From an uncultured Chromatiales bacterium (GTDB lineage Bacteria; Pseudomonadota; Gammaproteobacteria; Steroidobacterales; GCA-2729495): a DNA stretch of 6,022 nucleotides. Below the pieces are notes generated by a model. It searched no databases, was not told where the DNA came from, and saw nothing but the letters and a program-made list of their open reading frames with translations. How positions within the stretch are numbered: the stretch's first letter is position 1; each line of letters starts with the position of its first letter. The stretch spans positions 1-6,022 of the forward strand of contig CAJXQV010000081.1 in assembly GCA_913058165.1 (NCBI GenBank). The letters run 5' to 3'. Made by a program: the position numbers and the translations under genes. Shown here one piece after another: positions 1-5,349 of the stretch.

Positions 1-144
1 GACAGTAGTTGCGCTGCGAGTGACCGCCGGAATCTCGATAAGCTCGGGGTGAAAATGCTTTGGCAGACGCTGCTGATAAACCTTGAAGCCATCGCTTACC
101 CAGGAGGGCATTCGATGTCCAACTGCCACGATAGATATCTTCAA
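1..144 (-). CDS. rlmH: RlmH, 23S rRNA (pseudouridine-1915 N3)-methyltransferase, N-terminal part
   Basis: Only the first 48 codons are inside the window; the gene runs off the left edge. The family (about 155 residues, SPOUT fold) uses S-adenosylmethionine to methylate N3 of pseudouridine 1915 in helix 69 of 23S rRNA, acting on the assembled 70S ribosome. The visible N-terminus matches E. coli RlmH closely: KISIVAVGHRMPSWV, a following GF, and the ELIEIPA segment at about residues 34-40. The knot that binds the cofactor lies in the missing C-terminal part. The start is TTG at 144. An in-frame TAA lies just upstream (TAA-CCC-ACG-TTG), so no ATG or GTG can extend the frame. No Shine-Dalgarno is visible. 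It lies 17 nt after rsfS, the usual gammaproteobacterial pairing, and is probably translated from the same message. Confidence 0.95.
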   Translation of the reverse strand, partial: MKISIVAVGHRMPSWVSDGFKVYQQRLPKHFHPELIEIPAVTRSATTV

Positions 145-161
145 CGTGGGTTACCGCGCCG

Positions 162-518
162 CTAGCTAGAGGGCGTATCCGCCACCTTAGAAGACGGTCG
201 CACAGACCAAAGGTCTTCCAGCTTATAAAACTCACGCACAGCAGGTTGCATGACATGCACAATCACATCCCCCAGATCGATAAGCACCCACTCAGAGCCT
301 TCTCGTCCTTCGATACCTATAGGTATAGCGCCGGCCTTTTTAGCGGCATCAAACAAGTTCTCAGAAACCGATCGCACATGCCGACCCGATGTTCCGCTGG
401 CGACCACAAGGTAATCGGCTATGGTGGTGAATTTTCCGACATTCAGAACTGCAATGTCTTTGGCTTTGAGCTCTTCTAATTCTGCGCAGATGAACTTCAA
501 AAGTGCGTCGCTATTCAT
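162..518 (-). CDS. rsfS: RsfS, ribosomal silencing factor
   Basis: This 118-residue protein of the RsfS/Iojap family is slightly longer than E. coli RsfS (about 105). The family binds ribosomal protein uL14 on the 50S subunit and blocks joining with 30S, which slows translation in stationary phase or starvation. Recognisable segments are KAKDIAVLNV (about 19-28), the TTIADYLVVASGTSGRHV stretch (31-48), GREGSEWVLIDLGDVIVHVM (71-90) and the C-terminal REFYKLEDLW (95-104). The last 14 residues are a low-complexity tail ending in TPSS. The ATG at 518 has a purine-rich GAGAGAGGAAGA directly upstream. It follows nadD by 15 nt and precedes rlmH by 17 nt, as in E. coli, although there cobC can intervene. 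It is a confident family call. Confidence 0.97.
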   Translation of the reverse strand: MNSDALLKFICAELEELKAKDIAVLNVGKFTTIADYLVVASGTSGRHVRSVSENLFDAAKKAGAIPIGIEGREGSEWVLIDLGDVIVHVMQPAVREFYKLEDLWSVRPSSKVADTPSS

Positions 519-530
519 TCTTCCTCTCTC
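519..530 (-). promoter_or_regulatory. Shine-Dalgarno of rsfS
   Basis: The minus strand reads GAGAGAGGAAGA immediately before the rsfS ATG. GAGAG lies 7 nt and GAGAGG 4 nt from the start. It fills most of the 15-nt nadD–rsfS gap, so rsfS can initiate on its own within the polycistronic message. Confidence 0.6.
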
Positions 531-533
531 GTA

Positions 534-1184
534 TTATGAGACTCCACGGTTATAACAACCCGAGTCCTTGGCCAGCTCTCCGACTTCGTCAGGCAACAAA
601 AAATTCGCTCCTAAACCGTCGGCAATAAGCTGTCTAATGGCTGAAGAAGAAATTTCTAGTTGTGTTACCTCGTGCACGAAAATCCGACCCGCTAAGACGG
701 CATTTAGATCTGCCGCTTCGTTTGTCTGTCTTTCCTTCATCAAGCCGACCAATTCGCCATCTGCATGCAATGGGCTGCCGGGTCGATGCACTACAACAAT
801 ATGTGCAAGGGTCAGTATATCCTTCCACCTGTGCCATTGGGGAAAACTTAGCCAGGCATCCATGCCAATAATCAAACAAAGCGGGGTGTCGGGAAGTTCC
901 TGTCGTATCTGCAACAGCGTATCAACAGTGTATGAGGGTCCCTCGCGACCCAATTCGCGCTCATCCAAAGAAAAACCGGGGTAATTATTGATAGCAGCCT
1001 TGAGCATGCTTATTCTGAGCGCCGCCGGAGCGCGAGCTGCCGCTTTCAACGGCGGCACTGCACAGGGAACAAACCGAACGTCCACGAGCTTCAATACCTG
1101 CTGCAATTCCGATGCAGTCCGCAAATGCCCATAATGGACCGGATCGAAAGTACCACCGAAAATGCCTATTACAGTCTGCTTCAT
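534..1184 (-). CDS. nadD: NadD, nicotinate-mononucleotide adenylyltransferase
   Basis: NadD transfers AMP from ATP to nicotinate mononucleotide to form deamido-NAD, the penultimate step of NAD synthesis, in the cytoplasm. From the ATG at 1184 it is 216 residues (E. coli NadD is 213). The nucleotidyltransferase signature GGTFDPVHYGHL is at 10-21, with H17 and H20 as the HxxH-type catalytic pair. Further family segments are FSLDERELGREGPSYTVDTL (71-90), LIIGMDAWLSFPQW (104-117), HRPG (133-136) and the phosphate-binding ISSSAIR (178-184). A TTG two codons upstream (1190) is in frame, but the ATG gives the canonical MKQ-type N-terminus; neither has a clear Shine-Dalgarno. It starts 48 nt after holA and ends 15 nt before rsfS, in conserved gene order. 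Confidence 0.97.
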   Translation of the reverse strand: MKQTVIGIFGGTFDPVHYGHLRTASELQQVLKLVDVRFVPCAVPPLKAAARAPAALRISMLKAAINNYPGFSLDERELGREGPSYTVDTLLQIRQELPDTPLCLIIGMDAWLSFPQWHRWKDILTLAHIVVVHRPGSPLHADGELVGLMKERQTNEAADLNAVLAGRIFVHEVTQLEISSSAIRQLIADGLGANFLLPDEVGELAKDSGCYNRGVS

Positions 1185-1232
1185 ATGCAAGATACCGCGA
1201 TTGCTGTTGCGATGATGGTCTGCCGCATGGGG

Positions 1233-2267
1233 TCAGGCTGACAGCTGACCGCGGGCACCTTCTTCAGGGGCTCCGATCGCATACAACAACTCCAATAGAG
1301 CATCCCAGGCCGAACCGTAGTGAGCACCCTTAACAATTCTGTCGGCAGTTACTGCGGCTTGTAACAAATAGTCGATACTCTCACGATTGTGTTTTCGCAA
1401 GCACTGCGTCATAAGCTGTTGCCTAGCACTCCAAATTCCGGATTGCTTCATCGCCACACCTTCCGGAACACCCTGACTGACCTTCAACCAAACTGATGCC
1501 ACCGACATAGACTCACGCACCAATGCCCAAAGGGTTAGTGCCGGAGCAACACCTTCCGCGCGCAGCCCATAAAGCATACGGACGGCACGCGTAACATCTC
1601 CGCGTAAAGCGACATCCGCAAGCTGGAACACATCGAAGCGCGCACCATCCGCAACCGACTCGGTGGCTAACTCGAGGCTGACATGCGAATTGGTTGCCAG
1701 TAAGCCGAGCTTATCGATTTCCTGACGGGCGGCAAGCAGATTACCTTCAACCCGATGAACCAACAGCTCGATAACCTCGCGATCATAAGTTAATGACTGG
1801 CGCTGTAAGTTCTGTTCGATCCAAGCCGGCAACTGATCAACCGATATAGGGCGCACAATCACGGCAACCGCCGAATCAATGAGCTGGCCCACCCACTTGC
1901 TCTTAGCCGTTGTGCTATCAAATTGTTCCGCAACAATAATCAACAAGGTATCGGGGGGCGGCTTAGCGGCAAGTTCGGCAAGCATCGGGCCACCAACCCT
2001 GCCCGGCTTACCCGTAGGCAAGCGGATTTCGACAACTCTGCGGCTGGCAAACAAGGACATATTGCAGGCGCTGTTGCGGATTAAATCCCAGTCAAATCCA
2101 GCGCCGACGACAAAAACCTCTCTATCCTCGTAGCCATCTTTGCGCGCGCGGGCCCGAATTCCATCCAGCGCCTCGCCAATCAACAGAGGCTCATCGCCCG
2201 CAACAAAGTAGACCTCGGCAAGACCGCCTTTAAGCTGTTTATTTAGCTGTGGCAGCGATATCTTCAC
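1233..2267 (-). CDS. holA: HolA, DNA polymerase III delta subunit
   Basis: The delta subunit of the clamp loader binds and opens the beta sliding clamp during replication. The 344 residues match E. coli HolA (343) in length and layout. The N-terminal AAA+-like domain carries AGDEPLL at 23-29, where a true Walker A is absent as usual for delta. The clamp-binding motif NMSLFASRR is at 69-77, with L72 and F73 corresponding to the hydrophobic pair that wedges into beta. Later segments VEGNLLAARQEIDKL and ARFDVFQLADVALRGD fit domains II and III. The start is GTG at 2267, overlapping the TGA of the Trm112-like gene as GTGA; no Shine-Dalgarno is visible, which suggests translational coupling. The next in-frame ATG (M70) would delete the N-terminal domain. 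In E. coli, lptE precedes holA; here a Trm112-like gene does. Confidence 0.96.
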   Translation of the reverse strand: MKISLPQLNKQLKGGLAEVYFVAGDEPLLIGEALDGIRARARKDGYEDREVFVVGAGFDWDLIRNSACNMSLFASRRVVEIRLPTGKPGRVGGPMLAELAAKPPPDTLLIIVAEQFDSTTAKSKWVGQLIDSAVAVIVRPISVDQLPAWIEQNLQRQSLTYDREVIELLVHRVEGNLLAARQEIDKLGLLATNSHVSLELATESVADGARFDVFQLADVALRGDVTRAVRMLYGLRAEGVAPALTLWALVRESMSVASVWLKVSQGVPEGVAMKQSGIWSARQQLMTQCLRKHNRESIDYLLQAAVTADRIVKGAHYGSAWDALLELLYAIGAPEEGARGQLSA

Positions 2268-2536
2268 GCTGGCTGGCCGCTAGCTGAGTGAGATGCCAGA
2301 TCGATACAAGAATCTTCGAGCAACACGGGCACGCCATCCACTACCGGGTAAACCAAACGGCCGTCCTCGGTTAACAAGGCTTCATGCATAGGCTGATCTA
2401 CGCAGTCGCCGCCCCGGGTAAACAATTCTCCGCGGGCTATACCCTCATTCAGACCAGCAAGCTGATCTGCTGAAACAACAGATAATGACTTGTGCGTAAT
2501 CGGACAACACAGAATATTCAGCAGCTTCGAATCCAC
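2264..2536 (-). CDS. Trm112/YcaR-family small protein, long form
   Basis: The 90-residue protein belongs to the Trm112 (YcaR/UPF0434) family. The N-terminal MDSKLLNILCCPITHKSL and the C-terminal LVYPVVDGVPVLLED (61-75) are the two conserved halves. Eukaryotic and archaeal Trm112 proteins are zinc-binding activators of Rossmann-fold methyltransferases; the role of bacterial members is not settled. E. coli YcaR is about 60 residues. Here about 25 extra residues (roughly 22-50) lie between the halves. The CPxC knuckle of YcaR is CPIT (C11, T14), and the later Cys position is T56, so a classical zinc site is unlikely. The start is GTG at 2536, with AGGGA 8 nt upstream. It overlaps holA by 4 nt and lies 82 nt after yidD. 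The family call is firm; the function is unknown. Confidence 0.88.
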   Translation of the reverse strand: MDSKLLNILCCPITHKSLSVVSADQLAGLNEGIARGELFTRGGDCVDQPMHEALLTEDGRLVYPVVDGVPVLLEDSCIDLASHSASGQPA

Positions 2537-2544
2537 TTACTTAA

Positions 2545-2549
2545 TCCCT
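2545..2549 (-). promoter_or_regulatory. Shine-Dalgarno deciding the GTG start of the Trm112-like gene
   Basis: The minus strand reads AGGGA, 8 nt before the GTG at 2536. It supports GTG as the start and an independent translation entry for the Trm112–holA pair. Confidence 0.6.
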
Positions 2550-2579
2550 GTAACAAATTAATAAAAAACTCTTGAACCT

Positions 2580-2585
2580 ACTATA
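2580..2585 (-). promoter_or_regulatory. Possible -10 element upstream of the Trm112-like gene
   Basis: The 82-nt gap between yidD and the Trm112-like gene (2537-2618) is distinctly AT-rich. On the minus strand it holds TATAGT (5 of 6 matches to TATAAT), about 43 nt before the GTG start. No good -35 is seen at 16-18 nt spacing, so this is a weak candidate for an internal promoter driving Trm112–holA–nadD–rsfS–rlmH. The rest of the gap contains a T6 run at about 2563-2568 but no convincing terminator hairpin. Confidence 0.3.
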
Positions 2586-2618
2586 TAACAGCTTAATCTG
2601 CAGATGGTGACCCGAAGC

Positions 2619-2882
2619 TTAAGCGTCCTCGTCACTGCCTTCTGACGGCATGGTGCCGCGCAGTGCCACCCGCCATGAGAAGTCTGGCGGCAATGGGTCG
2701 GCCCCACAACGCCCCCAGGGGTGGCAGCGCAGGATGCGGCCCAATGCCAAGATCAGACCCCGCGAATAACCGAAACGATCGATAGCCTGATGCGCGTATT
2801 CGGAACAGCTTGGGCTATAACGGCAATGCGGCCCGAGCAACGGCGACACGTAACGCTGATAGCCCCGGATCAGCCAACGCAT
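2619..2882 (-). CDS. yidD: YidD, membrane protein insertion efficiency factor
   Basis: The 87-residue protein matches the YidD/Hlp family (E. coli 85). This is an inner-membrane-associated factor that helps YidC insert and process proteins. The amphipathic N-terminus MRWLIRGYQRYVSPLLG is followed by the conserved Cys-containing core PHCRYSPSCSEYAHQAI (18-34), RFGYSRG (37-42) and RCHPWGRCGADPLPP (52-66). C20, C26 and C53 are the usual cysteines; C59 is extra. The ATG at 2882 gives the canonical N-terminus. The frame stays open back to a TTG at 2954 inside sufE, but those residues have no family similarity. No Shine-Dalgarno precedes it; instead the message reads CACCTCC, resembling the 16S anti-Shine-Dalgarno. 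It starts 16 nt after sufE, so coupling is likely. Its GC content appears higher than the neighbours'. It is not in the usual rnpA–yidC context. Confidence 0.93.
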   Translation of the reverse strand: MRWLIRGYQRYVSPLLGPHCRYSPSCSEYAHQAIDRFGYSRGLILALGRILRCHPWGRCGADPLPPDFSWRVALRGTMPSEGSDEDA

Positions 2883-2898
2883 TGGAGGTGAGCCGAGA

Positions 2899-3318
2899 TC
2901 AAGCCGCCAGACATGCCTGCGCCTGGTCACGAATAGAAGTGACCATTGCCGCAAGACCGTTGTTGCGGGTAGGGCTTAAATGCTCGCTAAGACCGATTGC
3001 GCGAATAAACTCCGGCGGAGTGCTAAGAATTTCAGCCGCAGGCTGTCCGCTGTATACACGCATAACCAAGGCTATTAACCCCGAAACAATTGCGGAATCA
3101 CTGGCAGCCTGAAAATACAACATGCCATTCTCTGCTTTCGCCTTGAGCCAAACCTGACTCTGACAACCATGAAGCTTGTAGTCGTCAGTACGATACTCAT
3201 CTGGAAACTCAGGCAATTGCTTCCCAAGATCAATAATGTATTGGTAACGGTCAAGCCAGTTATCAAATAGCTGGAACTCATCGATGAGCTCTAACTGAAT
3301 TTGCGCGATATTACTCAT
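2899..3318 (-). CDS. sufE: SufE-family cysteine desulfurase sulfur acceptor
   Basis: The 139-residue protein matches SufE/CsdE (E. coli SufE is 138). SufE accepts persulfide sulfur from the desulfurase SufS (CsdE from CsdA) on a loop cysteine and passes it to the Fe-S scaffold. The hallmark LHGCQSQVWL is at 49-58, with C52 as the acceptor. DRYQYIIDLGKQLPEFPDEYR (23-43) and SDSAIVSGLIALVMRVYSG (74-92) are further matches, and the C-terminal LSEHLSPTRNNGLAAM (109-124) corresponds to the LTxHLTPSRxxGLxxM region of E. coli SufE. The start is ATG at 3318, with only a weak AAAGG about 14 nt upstream. No sufS, csdA or scaffold gene is visible, so the sequence does not decide between SufE and CsdE. 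It follows cysS by 53 nt. Confidence 0.93.
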   Translation of the reverse strand: MSNIAQIQLELIDEFQLFDNWLDRYQYIIDLGKQLPEFPDEYRTDDYKLHGCQSQVWLKAKAENGMLYFQAASDSAIVSGLIALVMRVYSGQPAAEILSTPPEFIRAIGLSEHLSPTRNNGLAAMVTSIRDQAQACLAA

Positions 3319-3371
3319 ATGCGGACTGTACGCCTTTAGTGGTATTCAGGTTTTCGTCAGCGACTATCACA

Positions 3372-4751
3372 CTAGTCGCGATTAATCTGCCAGCGCGTGC
3401 CGTCAGGGCCATCTTCAATAACCACGCCCATTGCGCTCAGCTCATCTCTAATTTGATCCGCTCGCGCATAGTCTTTGTTGCTTCGTGCGGAAATTCTTTG
3501 CTCCAGCAATGCTTCAACTGTCCCGGCAAACTCAGCATCGTGATCTGTCGCAAACCAGGCCTCCGGGTCCTGACCAAGCAATCCGATAATGTCGGCGCTG
3601 GCCCGCAATTGTCCGCCCAGCCGGGCCTGCTCTGCAACATCAGTCGACTTGTTCAACTGACGAGCCAGATTAAACAGCTCTGCGAATGCTTTTGGGGTGT
3701 TCAAGTCATCGGACAAGGCCTCGATAAATGCCGGGGAAGGCCCTGTTTCTTGCCACGAAGTCTGCCAACCGGATGTATTACGCAACGCGGTATAGAGTCG
3801 ATCGAGCTTGCGACAACTCTCGGCCAGCAGGTCATCTGACCAGTCCAGCGGTTGCCGATAGTGCCCGCTCAGCAACGCCAGCCGCACTGCTTCGCCCGGC
3901 GCATCCTTTAATAGGTCTCTTACCAGCACGACGTTGCCAAGTGACTTTGACATTTTGGTCTGATCAACGTTCACAAAGCCGTTGTGCATCCAGTAGCGGC
4001 TGAACAACTTGCCGTTATGTGCACAGGTGCTTTGTGCAATTTCATTTTCATGATGAGGAAAAATGAGATCATTGCCGCCACCATGAATATCAATAGTGGC
4101 CCCCAGGTGCTCGGCAGCCATCGCTGAACACTCAATATGCCAGCCCGGGCGACCCCTGCACCATTCACTATCCCAGCCTGGCATATCATCACTGGATGGT
4201 TTCCACAGAACAAAATCGCCGGCATCTTCCTTATAAGGCGCAACGTCGACGCGCGCACCATCCATCAGTTGACGCGTGTCGCGTCGCGACAAATGGCCGT
4301 AATCAGCATATGAGCTGACACGAAACAACACGTGACCTTCAGCAACATAGGCATGGCCCCGCTCAATTAAGGTGGCAATCATGGTGATCATCTGGGGGAT
4401 ATGATCAGTGGCAAATGGCTCAATGTCGGGACGAAGAACCCCCAGAGCATCGACATCTGCATGATAGGCCGCTGCATTTTCCGCAGCAATTTCTTGAATC
4501 GAAAGGCCCGTTTCCTTCGCGCGAGTGCTTATCTTGTCGTCAATGTCCGTAATATTGCGCGCATAGACCACCTCGTATTGCGTGCGCAGCAGTCGCACGA
4601 GCACGTCAAATACAACGGCAGGCCTCGCATTTCCGATATGAGGCAGGTTGTAAACCGTTGGGCCACAGACATAAACAGTGACCTTGGGCGGATTTGCCGG
4701 CTCAAAGTCCTCTTTTTTGCGGTTCAGGGTGTTGTAGAGCTTAAAGGTCAT
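3372..4751 (-). CDS. cysS: CysRS, cysteinyl-tRNA synthetase
   Basis: This class I synthetase (459 residues; E. coli 461) charges tRNA-Cys in the cytoplasm. The nucleotide-binding HIGN motif is at 38-41 and KMSKS at 266-270. The zinc ligands that give cysteine selectivity are C29 (YVCGPTVY), C208 (GWHIECSAM), H233 and E237 (FPHHENEIAQS). Also present are RNITDIDDKI (65-74) and GGGNDL (224-229). The helical region and anticodon-binding tail end with VIEDGPDGTRW. Details such as HIGNARP, GHVLFRVSSYADYG and DFVLWKPSSDD differ from the E. coli type (HIGHGR) and match the form I know from Alphaproteobacteria and Xanthomonadales. The start is ATG at 4751, the first codon giving the usual LYNTL N-terminus; no strong Shine-Dalgarno is directly upstream. 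It heads the minus-strand gene run and diverges from hisI. Confidence 0.98.
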   Translation of the reverse strand: MTFKLYNTLNRKKEDFEPANPPKVTVYVCGPTVYNLPHIGNARPAVVFDVLVRLLRTQYEVVYARNITDIDDKISTRAKETGLSIQEIAAENAAAYHADVDALGVLRPDIEPFATDHIPQMITMIATLIERGHAYVAEGHVLFRVSSYADYGHLSRRDTRQLMDGARVDVAPYKEDAGDFVLWKPSSDDMPGWDSEWCRGRPGWHIECSAMAAEHLGATIDIHGGGNDLIFPHHENEIAQSTCAHNGKLFSRYWMHNGFVNVDQTKMSKSLGNVVLVRDLLKDAPGEAVRLALLSGHYRQPLDWSDDLLAESCRKLDRLYTALRNTSGWQTSWQETGPSPAFIEALSDDLNTPKAFAELFNLARQLNKSTDVAEQARLGGQLRASADIIGLLGQDPEAWFATDHDAEFAGTVEALLEQRISARSNKDYARADQIRDELSAMGVVIEDGPDGTRWQINRD

Positions 4752-4791
4752 AAGGGTATCTTTCTTTACAGCCCGCTATAATACCAAGCAT
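4741..4791 (-). other. Short upstream reading frame overlapping the cysS start
   Basis: On the minus strand an ATG at 4791 opens a 16-codon frame (MLGIIAGCKERYPYDL). Its TAA (4741-4743) lies inside cysS in another frame, so it overlaps the cysS start by 11 nt. A strong Shine-Dalgarno, GGGAGGT (4811-4805), lies 13 nt before this ATG and 5 nt before a TTG at 4799 that would give a 7-residue peptide (MSQCLVL). Both peptides contain one Cys. The frame is translated only if transcription starts upstream of about 4811, which conflicts with the TATTAT -10 inside it. It may be chance. Confidence 0.2.
4777..4786. promoter_or_regulatory. Shared bidirectional -10 for cysS and hisI
   Basis: The plus strand reads TATAAT at 4777-4782, a perfect -10 pointing toward hisI. 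The minus strand reads TGG-TATTAT (4786-4778), an extended -10 pointing toward cysS. The two overlap by five bases because TATAATA is nearly symmetric. No good -35 is found at 16-18 nt on either side; the TGn extension could compensate on the cysS side. The predicted cysS leader would be about 20-25 nt and the hisI leader about 70 nt. The rest of the divergent region (4752-4860) shows no clear operator repeat. Confidence 0.5.
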
Positions 4792-4848
4792 TGAGACAAT
4801 GCCCACCTCCCTGAAGAGTACTGATTTCACGGCGTGGGTCGACCCCCC

Positions 4849-4852
4849 GGAG
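4849..4852 (+). promoter_or_regulatory. Shine-Dalgarno deciding the TTG start of hisI
   Basis: GGAG lies 8 nt before the TTG at 4861, near-ideal spacing. The alternative in-frame GTG at 4834 has only AAGAG about 15 nt upstream. An in-frame TGA at 4822 closes off any earlier start. Confidence 0.6.
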
Positions 4853-4860
4853 ACGATACA

Positions 4861-5349
4861 TTGAATTCCAAGGATATTTTTGGCCCACGAGCAACTATCG
4901 AGCAAGTGGAAGAAGGCTCAGAACTGGCACCAAAATTCGATGCGTACGGCCTCATGCCCGCTGTAACTACAGATTACACCAGTGGCGAGTTGCTGATGCA
5001 TGGCTACATGAATGCCGAAGCACTAACCAAAACCATCGAAACCGGCGAAGCGCATTATTTCAGCCGCAGCCGGCAAGCTTTATGGCACAAGGGCGCCACC
5101 AGCGGACTAACGCAGAAAGTGGTCGAACTCATGGTTGATGACGATCAGGACTGCGTTTGGCTCAGGGTTGATGTTGCCGGCGGCGCAAGTTGTCACGTGG
5201 GATACCGTTCTTGCTTCTATCGCAAAGTCCCAGTGGCCGACGATGCGGCAAATGCCAGCGGTCCGCTCCCACTGGAGTTCACTGAAACCGAAAAAGTTTT
5301 TGATCCCGAAGTGGTTTATCCCGGCGTGCCGAACCCGACTAAACTCTAA
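4861..5349 (+). CDS. hisI: HisI, phosphoribosyl-AMP cyclohydrolase (stand-alone)
   Basis: HisI hydrolyses the adenine ring of phosphoribosyl-AMP in the third step of histidine synthesis, as a cytoplasmic zinc-dependent dimer. From the TTG at 4861 the protein is 162 residues, with no fused HisE. Family segments are [14 protein letters not shown] (25-38), [15 protein letters not shown] (41-55), [22 protein letters not shown] (61-82) and [11 protein letters not shown] (111-121). C111 and C118 fit zinc ligands, and D93, D95 and D97 fit the magnesium aspartates. The usual DCDxD motif is DDDQD: the middle Cys, normally a zinc ligand from the partner subunit, is D94, while C98 lies four residues on. 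The N-terminus (about 24 residues) and the C-terminal tail after 123, with [10 protein letters not shown], lengthen it beyond the usual 110-140. It diverges from cysS; no other his gene is nearby. Confidence 0.95.
   Translation: MNSKDIFGPRATIEQVEEGSELAPKFDAYGLMPAVTTDYTSGELLMHGYMNAEALTKTIETGEAHYFSRSRQALWHKGATSGLTQKVVELMVDDDQDCVWLRVDVAGGASCHVGYRSCFYRKVPVADDAANASGPLPLEFTETEKVFDPEVVYPGVPNPTKL

Noticed and set aside
568..984. 138-codon plus-strand open frame
   Set aside because: It lies antisense within nadD and has a composition typical of a complementary-strand shadow.
2560..2625. Intrinsic terminator after yidD (GCTTAA/TTAAGC stem and a T6 run)
   Set aside because: The stem is weak with a long loop, and the T-run is more than 20 nt from it, so the geometry does not fit an intrinsic terminator.
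2883..2954. N-terminal extension of yidD starting at a TTG inside sufE
   Set aside because: The extra 24 residues have no YidD similarity and lie over sufE codons; the ATG at 2882 gives the canonical MRWLIRGYQRYVSPLLG start.
3339..3839. 166-codon plus-strand open frame
   Set aside because: It lies antisense mostly over cysS, has no recognisable domain or ribosome site, and cysS is certain.
4752..4800. T-box or other riboswitch leader for cysS
   Set aside because: The leader is too short for a T-box and shows no specifier-loop or terminator structure.
4834..4860. GTG at 4834 as the hisI start
   Set aside because: It is possible, but its upstream purines are about 15 nt away, whereas TTG at 4861 has GGAG at 8 nt.
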